NCBI RefSeq assembly: GCF_000471905.2
Contig: NW_006499651.1
Span: forward strand, 92,189 to 156,188
Reading direction: 5' to 3'
Length of the DNA stretch: 64,000 nt
DNA from: Amborella trichopoda
Taxonomy: Eukaryota; Streptophyta; Magnoliopsida; Amborellales; Amborellaceae
Positions within the stretch are counted from its first letter, which is position 1. Each line of letters begins with the position of its first letter. The notes beneath the pieces are model-generated. The model was not told where the DNA came from. It saw only the letters and a program-made list of their open reading frames with translations, and did no database searches. The translations under genes and the position numbers were made by a program. Of the stretch, positions 50,301 to 60,475 are shown in pieces.

Positions 50301-53300
50301 ACTTCTGACATATCCTCATCATCATCAAATAATTGTATTTCATCAATTACTTCTTTCTGTTTCATTTTTTTTCTTCTACTTTTTTTCACACGCTATCCAT
50401 ATATTCTTTAATTTCCTTTTTTATCTCTTCGGTAGCTTGCGGGCATGCTCTTACATTCCCCAGAAATACTGGCTAAGTATTCGTTTTGCCAAAAAAATAC
50501 CCCCATATAAGTATCTCCACAAAGCATACAAATCACACAATTTCAATCTTTTGGATCGTTTTTAGTTTTGTATATTTCCATATCGGATCCCTACTACTAG
50601 AAGATTGGGAAGAAGACATTGCCCCAAAAAAAAAAGTATTATTGTAGTTGGAAAAAAAAGTAACTGATTACTTGAAGCAAATATCAATTTCTTCTCGGCC
50701 GTTGAAATTCTCGATTTGTTGTCAAAACTTCACCTAAACTTCCTCAAATCAACACCCAAAAGAAAAAAATCAACAACCAAATATCAACCAATACAAAAAT
50801 CCAAGAACTTCACAAAAAAATTTCCAGCACTTTTTTTTTTGCTTGATTTGATCAAAAAAGCCATGCATGTGGTTATTTTTAGTTGTTTGGGGGGTTTAAT
50901 AACCCCCCAAACCCTTTCCGCCTTTTTTGGGGCTCAAAATGTCAAAAATACCCCTGCTCGAGGGGTTTTCTTCACAAAATTGACTGGCTGCATATGTGGA
51001 TTATGCGGCATGCAACCGCATATGCAGAAAGATGCGACGTATATGCGGGCACATCTCTCCAAAGCACATATGCGGCCTATTGCAATGCACTGCCCAGCGT
51101 ATAACGCTTTATGCGGCCGCATTTTAAAACCATGGCAGAAAGTAAGACAAATTTACCAGTGTTCTGCTTTCACAAAGTTCATGAATTCAACCCTTTCTAT
51201 TTGAGGGGCATGTTAGATTGTAAACGGTCCATTATTTGTACAATTTCATGAGTCGCATGAAAACAACAATCATATTTGTTTAGAGTCCTACGAGTATCTT
51301 TAGTAAACATTTCCTTACCTGATGTATTTAAAATGAGATTTTGATTCCATTATTACAATTCAAACTAGGATTTTGTCGGTGCCATATTATTGTTTGGGTT
51401 GTAGTCCTATTTGAACATAAAACTCTTTATCAATTATATTTTAAAAAAAGGCAGCCAATCCTAGCACTGTTAGAAACGTTATCTGAGCCTTTATCCCAAA
51501 TTAAGCTAAATCTCTATAATTAGGTGCACATATGAACTATGGGAGACAATCGCCTCCAGTTCGATTTCCAAATAACTCAAATCGAAATCCACGAATATTT
51601 GAATCAATCCCTAAGTCGGGGATTTGTGCATCTAGAACATTAATCTTTGATTTTGGGGTATTACAATTCCAAAAAAATCGGATCGAGATTCTATGTGGGT
51701 GGAAGCACAATCTGATGTTTGATTTATTTGTGGTTTCTTCCATCCAAGAACTATGGCACTTGATGTTCAAGAATCTGGATTCGAGTAAAATTGAATTGAG
51801 TATCATTATATATAGAATCCAAATTCAACAAGTGTAGAATCGATATTCAACAATTGCGTAATCAAGAATTAATTAGAAATGACATTCTGACAGTGTTGGA
51901 GTATAGATTCCTAAAATAAAGTATCAAGATTTGTGACGTTACAAAACACAAATTCCGTGAAGAACCCTTATCGGAATCATGGAATCTGGATTTCGAATCA
52001 TAATCATGATCTTGGGTGAGAGACTTCGGTAACTATGATTCCAACGGTCAAACCGATAGAAACCAACTGGTAGGACCAACCAAAACTAGTCAAACACTGG
52101 TTCTCACCGGTTTTTTTCCAAAGTAGCCAAGGCACCAACCTTCGCTTTGACCGGTCGGACTACCAGCCTAATTTGGGCATCAATGTTCCAAAGAAAGGCT
52201 AAGTCAAATGTATAGATTGGCATCCTTTTTGTTTGATTTCAAAATATTGTATACTAAATTGTTAAGAGATAGAAAATTATAAAAATAAAAAATAAAAGAA
52301 AAGGCACCACAACATGAATATAACCCAAAAGAACAAAAAAATTTTGTGCTCTTATTTCGGTATATCATATGAAAAAGCACTCTCCCATGAAAGGATAGCA
52401 ATAACAACAGTGTAATTTACACCTCCCATGAGGAGATTTAAAAAATTTGTATGGTCAAGGTTCCACAAAAATGTATAAGTTTGGTATAAAAGTTGCATAA
52501 TGGATAGTTCGATGGATCGAGAATAATAAAAAAGGAAAGGAAAAGAAGAAAAGAACCCCACAAGATGAAGATAAACCAAAAGAAAGAGAATAGTTTGTGC
52601 TCTTATGTTATATATCATATGAAAAGCCCCTCCCATGAAAGGATAGCATCAGAGACAATGTAACTTATCCCTCAAATGAGGAGAATTTAAAATTAATGTG
52701 TACGATCAAGATTCCAAAAAACTGCTTAAGACTACATGTATAGATTCATCCCCTTTTTGTTTGCTTCTAAATATCAACATACTGGATAGTTCAGGGGACC
52801 AAAAATCATAAAATCGAAAAAAGAAAAGAGAGATGTGATTGCTATAGACAAGAGTTTACAGTTCAGGATCCAAAGAATTTGGTGGATCAAAGAAAATAGA
52901 TTGTGAAGACCATAAACTCGATCACTGCTCTGAAATCGAAGATTCTGAATCTTAAGATTCACAAAATGATATTCAAATTGGATCTTAGAGAAGGAACCAA
53001 TCAACCAAATCGAATCAGTTTTCTTCTTAAATTTGAAGTTTTTGGCCCAGTTAACCTACTATCATATGGACAATCTAATCTAAACTCATATCTTGCTCAA
53101 TCATTCAAGAACATTGATGAACTTCTTTATGAAGGTCAACCTGTAAATATGAATTTCAATGCGATTTCAAACAAAGAGAATGTCCATTCGTAATTGTGCC
53201 TGATTCAACAAGCACACTCAATAGCCATAGCATCCCATGATACATAATGGATTGTTTTTTCTCCATAGGCAATCTGTTTCTCAGAACCCTACTGAGAAAT

Positions 53301-56300
53301 CAAGCATGTATATCGTGACATAACTATGCTAACCAAAGCCAACCAAAAGAATATAAACAAATATAAACCTGTATTTATCAGTTCTCAAAGCTACACAAAT
53401 GAACCATAACTATGCTTACCAAAGCCAACCAAAAGAATATAAACAAATTAAACCTGTATTTATCAGTTCTCAAAGCTACACAATTGAACTATGAACAAGA
53501 AGCCAAGCTGGCTTCAATCCAAAATGCGAAAGAAAAGTTGGAAATGATTTTCAGTGCATATACTTGAAACTAATTCTCCAATTTAAATTTACAAAGGTTT
53601 TTATTTACAGATAGTAAAGAAATTATTTTAACCAATAGTGGCACAAGGATATATAATCCTTCAACATATGAATTTTCTTATTTTTCAATAGCAAGATTGA
53701 AAGAAAATAACCAATTCCATTATGTTTGCATATGAATAGAAGCCATAACAAGAAAATCATAAGTATCGTCAAAGAACCTGTTGGATATGCTATCTAAATG
53801 ACAGATCAATAAGATATTAAAATAAGGAAACAATACTTACAGTAGGCAAGGAAGACGATGAATGCAGGACACTATTCTCAACTTCACCAGGTACATTTGT
53901 ATCACTTAAGTTGATACTGTGGAGAGCCATGTGCATGCTGAGAGCAATGTAAGCCCGAACAGGGGAAGTATTCAGACATTTACTGTCAAGACACTGCTCA
54001 ATAATCGTCTGACAGACAGACTTAAGAGCAGACAAAACTGATCCTAATATTGGAGAATCTAACAAAGCCCTCCTTGTGTTAACTGCTGTAAGCATGTCAT
54101 TTACCTGCCATGCTGCCCCAGCAACAAGAAGATCATCCCCAACATTAGACTGGCCTGAATTGTGCAGTCTGTTTCCCTTGGTGTATTTTTGTTTGATCAA
54201 GTTTTTGATGGAGGACGAAAGCCTTGACTTTTTCTTTGATTTCTTCTTCAACTTTTGATGGCCACAATTGATGGGGATGCCAGATGACAGACGTTGGAGA
54301 AGGTTTGTCAATGTTTCTAACAATTCATCAAACAAATCAAAAGACAATAGCAATGTATGAGCAAACCTTACTGCTGCTTGCCTTTCTGTGTCCTCACACA
54401 AATTCCCACACTCGGTGACTAAATCAACACAAATTTCAAGAAGCTTAGATACATCTGTAGTAGAGAATGTGGAAGCAATTTCAAGGATAGATGCTTGAGC
54501 ACAAACTCTAGTTCCTGAAGTGAGTAGTCTACGAAGAATTTTCCCTGAAAACAATTTCTGAAGAACTTCCTTACAGGATGCGTCACTAGATAGACTGCAA
54601 CAGAGCTTGCCAAGAGCCATGAAAATTCCATCCCTATTAATAGGGTTCATATCATTAGCTGAGAGGACCAGACTGACAAAGACTTTGACGAGCTCCAAGA
54701 GGGACTCAGGTGAAGACCCTTCTGAAAGTGAATATTCGCAAAACCTTGCACCAGCTTGAGGAGATCTTTTTATGAGTGTGATACACCGACTACATGCCTC
54801 TTTAACAGGAAGATTTGAGGGAAAGTAAGATGGAATCAGTAGCCGGGTTACTCTCTTAGAAACTAGAGGGTGATCTTCTGCAAGAGAAGATACTAACGTG
54901 TCGATGCCCACCACCTGAAAGTTCATTCAATCAATCTAAGAAAAGAACCTAGACTGAGCTTTGTAATTAAGAAGAGAAACAACATGCATAGATTTAAGAT
55001 GAAACAGGAGCCACATCTAGGCAAGAATTGCATTTCGAACTCGGGTTTTGATCAACCTGATACAAACCCCATATTAAAAAATATAAAGTACCTTAGTGTA
55101 TTGAAAGGAGAGAACATCTTTCAATGCTAAAAGAAGATCTGCAACAGCCAGCCTTATAGAAAGAACAGGATCCTGGAACATCCGCCCTACCCTTGGAAGC
55201 AACACTTTAAGTACTTCATGAGTTTGTGGGTTATTGAGCAAATATATCAACCCATTCAAAACAGATAAACGCACCTCGCTACACGTATCACATGACATAG
55301 ACTCAACTATTCTTGATAGCAACTTTGATGTGGTAGAAGAGGGAATGACTTCCCAAAATAAACAAAGAATGCGGCAGGTCCCTTCTACAGCAACAACCCT
55401 CACACCTGGGCAATCATCATTGAGCAGTTTCTCCAACAAGAAGAACTGTTTATCTAGTAGTGTATCTTGAACTTCTTTTGTAGCGCTTGGATCTTCAAGG
55501 GGGAAAAGATCAATAAGTAAAAGCAGTGCATTCTGACGGACATTGGAGTTTGCAACCTGCCAAAAGAAAGCAAAAGACGATAAGAAAAAAAAAATGTAAT
55601 AGAGCTTTAACAGGTTGTAGGAAGACATGATTCTCAAGAAAATGATGATTATGAAAATAGAAGGCATATTGATTCATCTAAATTAGAGACAAAATCTACA
55701 TTTAAGTACCAATCAAATTCATAAATAGAGTCGTTTGTACAATGAATATGTTAAGGTTGAGATCCCCAAATGTTAGGGATCTCAATCCGAATCCTTTTAG
55801 GCATCTCAATCCCAATGTTTTGGGAATCTTTGTCTCAACCTTAAAGAGTATATATGGTCCACGTGTCTATATACTCTTTAAAGCAGGGTTCTCTTTATGC
55901 ATAGCTTGCAAGCAATACAGCTATATAAAAAGCATAGTTGCAAGCTAGCTATAAATAAAAAATTCATCACTTTGTCCGTCATCATGGTCTTTAAGGAGAA
56001 AATTGAGATCCTAAAAAGAGGGATTGAGATCCCAAAATTTAAAAGTCGAGATGCTTGGAAGATCCCTTTCCTGAAGTGCAAGAGAAAGACTCCACAACAG
56101 GATTGCCACCTAGGTTGGGAGACCCTTGCAACTATGGGGTTATACAACCATTGGCTGTCAAAAAGCAATATGATTTTCATGAAACGTGCACATCTTTTAT
56201 CTATATTATAGCTTTTATGGAAAAAAATATTAGATCTTACTCATGGCAAAAAATCAATCAACCTAAGAACCACAATGAAAGCAACTACCATGTATCCAGG

Positions 56301-59300
56301 TTTAGTTATTCCAATTAAGCACCACAATCTTCTTTACTTGACAAAACAGGCAAATGCCTCTCTTTTGATCAAGAGAGCATCAATCACTATATACATTCTA
56401 TTTTCAAGTTGGAAACTCAGTGAAAAGAGAAATCTTTCCTTCTCTTGGTGAGAAAAGAAATGGAGACTGCTTGAACTTGAGTAGGAAGTAGGAGCAACTA
56501 AAGAAGAATACTTTTTTGAACACCTATAGATTGTTGGTTGGACCATCAATTTTGTATATAGTGGTTCTACGCATCACAAGAAGTTGGGATCTAAGTTTTT
56601 TGCTGGTGAGGACATTTTTGGGATTCTTGAAATTTCTGTTTACATGATTTGTTTCAATTAGGTAACTTTCCTCGCCGTATTTTCCCTAATGTGAACGAAA
56701 AGATGTTATTCAACTGATATTATGAGCAATGTCACACTTATGTTATGGTGTTATGTAAAGTGTCGTGGGCAGGTTGATGTCTACGCTCTACAATTAAAGC
56801 TTGCAAAAACTTTTCACATGTGTGTGTGAAGAATCCCTCATGTTTATGACATAGGAGCCTAACTAGAAAGACTTACGGCATTCCAAAAAACTAGAACTCA
56901 CATTTCAAAGAATTTGAGCTCTATAACACGAGAAACTAACTAGAAAGACTCAAGGATTCTAAGTTCTGAGCATTCTTCCTTGGAGTCCTAGAGCTTGGAT
57001 TTGTAACTCCTTTCCAAAGAAGATTTCTACTGAAAATTCACAATTAAGGTGAGTAATGCCCCATTAATGACTATGGAAAACGAAGGAAAGGTACTGTTCT
57101 AGAACTTATGTTGCCAATAAGCTAAAGAGTTGGAAAATCCTTCAGTTGATTAGAAAGTGGCTGATCAAACAATTCTGTATTTCCCAATATTTTCATTCAT
57201 AGATGTCCACTAACCTCTCTAGAATGAAGGCACTAGAGACTACAAGGATGTTCACGGTCCTTTTAGGCTTTGATAAAGGATAACAAGAGCTGCTTGGATT
57301 ATGGAAATTCTAGAACAAAATTTCTTAGTTTTCGGCCATAATGTAAATGAGGAAGTATTCGTTTCAAGTTTTAGTTTGCCATATCTAGAAATGAGGTGGT
57401 TTTGGGGAAATGTCGAAAGAAGGCAACGCAATATTATAATTGTAGTTACCAGGATCTCTCACCCAAGATCGCAATTCCGAATAGGAATCCTAATTTCACA
57501 ATTCCGACAAGGAATCTTCTCGGAATCCATTTCCATGAAGTCAAGAATCTCAATTCCTTATTTTAGAAATCTCAATTCCAACACTCTAGACTATCATTTC
57601 TGATATTTATTGATTCTCGATTCTGTAATTGTTGAATCTCGATTCTACATTTGTTGAATCTGGATTCCAAACATAATGATACACTCTATATCAAATTAGA
57701 AGCACAAACATGGGGTCATGAACTACAAAACAAACAATTCAGAACCTATAAGAAGCATCAAATCAAAAACTCGATCCCAAATATATAGAATCTCGATTCC
57801 AAATAGGTCAAAAACTCGATTCCAACGAGGGCTGAATCTCAATTCTATATATATAGGGATCTCATTTCCATTTCAGTCGAATCTCGATTCTTATAAAGTA
57901 GGAATCTCAATCCCCGCAATTCCCCATGACATCAATTCCAAAAACAAAAATCTTCTAGCTAGCAATGATTCGGCGATTCCAACTCCTAAAACAATCCAAA
58001 ATCTTAACCTCTCAATTGTTTCAAACAATTATGATTATAATAGAGAGTGCTATAAGACCATTACGTCATTTTTTCAAGATCCATTTGAGGAAAAAAAAAA
58101 CAATATCAATGTTATACTTTTATGACAGCCTTTGTTATTTGCATAAATGGTTGCAATAATGACCATTCTAAAAAACAATTGTGACGGGATCTTCCTTTCA
58201 GGGTTCTAAGGTGGCACATGAATTTTGAGAGAAATCTCTTTGTTCTTAAACTGGGGGTTTCACTTTTCAAAATAATGCTCAATTGGGCTTCGATCCCAAA
58301 AGTTGTATGCTACAAACCTAAAGGAGTGTCAGGCTATTCGCTAAGGATACAGAAGTAGATTTGAGGCCTTCTTGGTTTTCTGTGGGTGTCGTCATATATT
58401 TTTTATCTTGAGAAATAGTGGAAAATCTGATTATTTAGCCTCATGAATGAAACATCGTGGTGAACATAATTTGTGTACATTTTGAGCTCAAAACCCTCCA
58501 CAATTATGCGAAGTTATAAAAGGATAGGATTGTTTCATATCTTGCATCAATGCTTTGACCTTTGAGGAAAATATACACTATGATTTTATCTGAATTTCAA
58601 ATCAGCTATTGCCGATCTCCTTCTATAAATTGAATTGTCTTATCTTATTTTCACTACAATTTTTGCAACCATTTGAAGTAAATTAAATACATTTGTGTAA
58701 CTTCATTGTTAGCTCCAATCAGTCCCACACGTTTCCTATAAAGGAATGTAGCCAAACTCAACAATGGTTGCACTCGCAACCCAATAGTTTTAGTGATTCC
58801 CAAATAATGCAAATGCTTCAAAAACTATAGCCTTAATATTTAAAATGTCAATCCATCCATCCAACTAAACAATAAGAATTTGCAGTCACCAAGAAAAATG
58901 ACATGAACAGTAAGAACAAATTTGCATGGAAAGTGAAGAGGAGTGAGAAATCACCTGCAAGGATCGAAACAACACAGGCTCAGTAAGCCGAAAAAGAACA
59001 CCTTCAACCCCTACTATTGTTCGCTGGTTCACAAATGCCCCCAAAACCCTCCTTGCAGAAGAAGCCAGCACTCTTGAACCAGCATGTATGGCACCCTCAA
59101 TCAAACTCTGTAAAAATCCATTGTCGATTTCCTCACGTGTCAAACTCTCAGCAACCTTCCATGCCCTAAAAACAATCTCTCCATAACCTTCTAACATCGA
59201 CTTCCTCCCAAAAGGGATTTGTGACCTAATCATGGCCAAAATCTCCTTCAAAAGCTGAATGTTGAGACCGAACAAAAAAGCTATGAATTTTCGTCCCTCT

Positions 59301-60142
59301 TCTGTCTTCAAATATAGTGGAGTGATAACACATCGAACCAGAAGGAGTTTCAAGTCCTCAATACTAGTGTCCATGAAATCAAAGAAAGTTAGAGTCTCTT
59401 TTAGAGCATAAACCCTACGAAGATCTGACTTTTTGCCCTGAGAAAGAGATCGAGACAGCAGATAGGGAACAGACTGAGAAATTAGGGTTTCTTTATCAGG
59501 AAGATTCTTCTTCCACCACTCTTCGCATAAGGAAGCAATGGATAACTGTAAATTCGGGTCAGGTTCATAGATGGATAGGCTATCATGGAGGGCTTGAACA
59601 GCTGGGAGTAAAACTGATGGTGGAAAAGCGCCATTGGGGTGAAAAGTGCAGAGATGAGCAATGCAAGTGTAGATATGGAGCTCATGGAGTAGGGCTTGCT
59701 CTCTTCTGATACTGGTATCAGGATTAGGGTTAGGTTTAGGGTTTCTGGTTGAGCGCCTTAGTTTCTTAGTGGGAGGAGGTGGTGGTGTTTCAACATCGCC
59801 AGAATTCTCTTTCTCATGGCCGGAATTTTCTTTCTCATGGCCAGAATTTTCAATTTCATGGTCAAGATTTTGGCTTTGAGGATCGGAATCTTCATTATGA
59901 TGGCCGGAATTTTGGCTTTGATGTCGGAAATTTCCAGATCCCAATGACTTCTTGAATTCTTTGACGCATCTGGAGATGACGTCGGAGAGAGAAGAAGGAA
60001 GAGAAGGAGGAAAAGATGAGGAGGGTGTGGTCCATATTAGGGTTTTGAGGGACGATTTTTCCGGCCTGGATTGGATTTTCCCGGCGATTCTGAGAAATTT
60101 TTCCGGCGAGTCACGGAGAGAGGAAGCGAGGGAGGCCTCCAT
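40075..60142 (-). CDS. CAP-G2: Condensin-2 complex subunit G2 (CAP-G2), complete, 5 exons
   Basis: On the minus strand the exons are 60142-58955, 55556-55092, 54914-53841, 43678-43507 and 41054-40075. Phases join and all borders are GT-AG, giving 1292 residues. CAP-G2 is the HEAT-repeat subunit of condensin II, which compacts chromosomes with SMC2/SMC4; the Arabidopsis counterpart is linked to boron tolerance and genome stability. Exon 1 (residues 1-396) holds the N-terminal domain with an acidic linker of NSGHEKE repeats near 90-118 and a TKKLRRSTRN nuclear signal. Exon 2 starts VANSNVRQNALLLLIDLFPL, the most conserved HEAT block of the family, followed by LLNDDCPGVRVVAVEGTCRI. Exon 3 carries PSYFPSNLPVKEACSRCITL and a Lys-rich KKKSKKKSRLSSS. 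Exon 4 is short and basic (RCRRSRREPL). Exon 5 is the C-terminal helical region. Introns are 3.4, 0.18, 10.2 and 2.5 kb, much enlarged by transposons. Exon 4 is the least certain, and a further small exon in the 10.2-kb intron cannot be excluded. Confidence 0.9.
41153..41371. repeat. CT microsatellite with 20-base assembly gap and odd low-complexity sequence
   Basis: A (CT)n run meets 20 N at 41,170-41,189. After the gap come TTAAGG words (AAGGTTAAGGTTAAGGTT), then ACGTAACTAACTTAATAACG and ACTACTACTACTACT, then another (CT)n run to 41,371. The TTAAGG words are not the plant telomere unit TTTAGGG. The sequence between the gap and the second CT run may be a misassembled or error-rich read across a long CT tract. 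It lies about 100 bp inside CAP-G2 intron 4, next to the last exon. Confidence 0.8.
41869..42201. mobile_element. Non-autonomous hAT-like MITE, 333 bp, in CAP-G2 intron 4
   Basis: Flanking TTTTTTAC at 41,861-41,868 and TTTTTGAC at 42,202-42,209 agree at 7 of 8 positions. The left end is CAGCATTAAAACAATT; the right end read inward is TAGTGTTTGAAAACTC. The inside carries words like CAATTCGAACTGGGACC and CTGGTTCAACTTGGACCAG, common in small plant hAT elements. The inverted ends are weak, so this is the least secure of the four hAT calls in the gene. Confidence 0.5.
42601..42967. mobile_element. Non-autonomous hAT MITE, 367 bp, in CAP-G2 intron 4
   Basis: TTCCAAAT at 42,593-42,600 and TTCCAGAT at 42,968-42,975 form an 8-bp target duplication with one change. 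The ends are CAATGTTTCAAAGAGTGC and, read inward from the right, CATAGTTTTAAAAAGCGG. Subterminal regions are packed with GCCTAGG and GGCGGC words, the typical subterminal motif array of a widespread plant hAT MITE type. The interior has no coding sequence. Confidence 0.85.
46150..46520. repeat. Tandem T-rich repeat array with TACTTGTTGTATTAC core
   Basis: The word ATACTTGTTGTATTAC occurs about six times, each copy followed by a T run and GACAAGAAA or GATAAAAAA, with 45-110 bp between copies. It lies inside the 1.9-kb hAT element next to the tRNA-derived fragment, and may be an expanded tail of that fragment. Confidence 0.65.
46520..46605 (-). repeat. tRNA-derived SINE head
   Basis: Read on the minus strand, TGGTGCATTGG fits the RNA polymerase III A box (TRGYNNANNGG) and AGTTCGAACCT fits the B box (RGTTCRANNCC), spaced as in a tRNA gene. 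The acceptor arms do not pair well, so it is not a working tRNA gene. The sequence GTTGTCACGTTCTTCTTACC between the boxes resembles angiosperm tRNA-derived SINE heads. It is followed on the minus strand by the T/A-rich tandem array. Confidence 0.55.
46655..46720. repeat. LTR-like remnant with TGTCCCACATCG motif
   Basis: ATTGTCCCACATCGAAGAGA resembles a phrase often seen at plant LTR or TRIM element ends. It is isolated and may be a relic only; neither a second end nor coding sequence is visible. Confidence 0.3.
47343..47647. repeat. Tandem duplication whose second unit is split by the hAT element
   Basis: Unit A (about 47,343-47,577) starts AAGAACCCCACAGAAGGTTA and goes on to TTCATAAAGTTCATGTATTC and TTCAATTTGAGGTGTACGTT. 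Unit B starts at 47,580 with ATGAACCCCACAAATGGTGA, stops at 47,647 and resumes at 51,135 (TTCACAAAGTTCATGAATTC, TCTATTTGAGGGGCATGTTA), ending near 51,270. The 3.5-kb hAT element separates its two parts. Confidence 0.8.
47648..51134 (-). mobile_element. hAT transposon relic with transposase remains, 3.5 kb, in CAP-G2 intron 3
   Basis: The ends CAGTGTTTTAATATGCGG and, read inward from the right, CATGGTTTTAAAATGCGG are hAT inverted repeats. Flanks GGGGAAAG (47,640-47,647) and GCAGAAAG (51,135-51,142) agree at 6 of 8. On the minus strand, pieces of a plant hAT transposase appear in order. A KGVMDSFF-like motif lies near 50,200 and YGATIMCDGWFD near 49,880. FVDASDKSHDA, LMDEIVEFVGEKHAQIVIDN and GTNYTAIGQFLALKRTHILW lie at 49,790-49,620. 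AHCVNIMLKEMG with FIYNHTIVLSTMR and RELVLLGVLDLPHHF lies at 49,613-49,248, and the C-terminal KKLNDLVYVLYNEWLRERY at 48,456-48,232. The frame shifts between HILWTPC and AHCVN (near 49,612) and stops interrupt it elsewhere, so it is inactive. The subterminal parts are rich in GCGGCC and GATGCGG words. It is oriented like CAP-G2. Confidence 0.88.
51530..52060 (-). repeat. GAATCTCGATTCC-type repeat, inverted copy in CAP-G2 intron 3
   Basis: Read on the minus strand, this piece follows the segment at 57,430-57,960. Both start with TAGTTACC..G.TCTCTCACC then CAAGATC, and share a TTCTAAATTCC-like run, CAACACT, and TGTTGAAT repeated near CTCGATTCTAC. Both are full of GAATCTCGATTC variants. The element type is unknown. 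Flanking sequence at 52,020-52,180 has GGTTTGACCG and CGGTCGGACTACC words as in small hAT elements. Confidence 0.55.
52205..52830. repeat. Tandem repeat, about 251-bp period, two and a half units
   Basis: Unit landmarks are CCTTTTTGTTTG, then a GGATAGTTC or GTTAAGAGATAG region, then GAA.ATAA.CCAAAAGAA, then CTCTTAT...TATATCATATGAAAA, then TCCCATGAAAGGATAGCA, then ATGAGGAGA.TT.AAA. They occur from about 52,218, 52,470 and 52,745. It lies in CAP-G2 intron 3 and is non-coding. Confidence 0.7.
53322..53488. repeat. Near-perfect tandem duplication, 86-bp period
   Basis: AACTATGCTAACCAAAGCCA at 53,322 recurs as AACTATGCTTACCAAAGCCA at 53,408. The whole unit, including ACCTGTATTTATCAGTTCTC and AAAGCTACACAA, matches with only a few differences, so it is young compared with most repeats here. 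It lies in CAP-G2 intron 3, about 350 bp from exon 3. Confidence 0.85.
55841..55882. other. Perfect-stem hairpin in CAP-G2 intron 1
   Basis: TTAAAGAGTATATA and its exact reverse complement TATATACTCTTTAA form a 14-bp stem around a 13-base spacer (TGGTCCACGTGTC) containing the palindrome CACGTG-like core. It sits in a stretch (55,745-56,050) full of GAGATCCC, GGGATCTCAA and TCTCAACC words that also pair with one another, so a larger fold is likely. Confidence 0.65.
57430..57960 (+). repeat. GAATCTCGATTCC-type repeat, direct copy in CAP-G2 intron 1
   Basis: This segment is made of many GAATCTCGATTCC and AATCTCAATTCC variants and begins TAGTTACCAGGATCTCTCACC. It is the counterpart of 51,530-52,060 in opposite orientation. 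Together the two copies bracket CAP-G2 exons 2 and 3. Small open frames in it are by-products of the repeat. Confidence 0.55.
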
Positions 60143-60470
60143 TTTTAGGTTTAAAGGTTTTTTTTAGCAGAGAGAAACCATTGACACAGCCTGTGTGCCG
60201 TTTGGGTGTTTCAAATTTTCGAAAATGGAAGAATCGGGCTCGTTTTCTTGAGGATAATGGTTTACGGTACCCTTGGCTTTGTACGAATTTACTGGGATGT
60301 CCCTTGGGAAACTCTCTCTCTCCCTCCCTCTAAACAAGCTGTTATTTTCATCCAAATTCTTATTCTTTCAAAACAATATTCAAGCAATTCTTATTCTTTA
60401 AATACTTAGACAGTAATTATACTTGCTTTCCTATAAATGAAAATATGAAACCATAGTTCCTTTTTCTCAT
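60143..60470 (-). promoter_or_regulatory. Probable CAP-G2 promoter and 5' UTR
   Basis: This is the sequence upstream of the CAP-G2 ATG when read on the minus strand. It includes a purine-rich block on the minus strand (GGGAGGGAGAGAGAGAG, complement of 60,317-60,335), similar to CT-rich plant core promoters. No TATA box was recognised. A MITE begins about 330 bp upstream. Confidence 0.4.
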
Positions 60471-60475
60471 ATACT

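Noticed and set aside
50716-51204. 162-residue protein frame on the plus strand
   Set aside because: It overlaps the terminal region and right end of the hAT relic and consists of low-complexity and terminal-repeat sequence.
57718-58125. 135-residue protein frame
   Set aside because: It translates the GAATCTCGATTCC repeat (periodic SIPNRS/ISIP words) inside a CAP-G2 intron and has no protein features.
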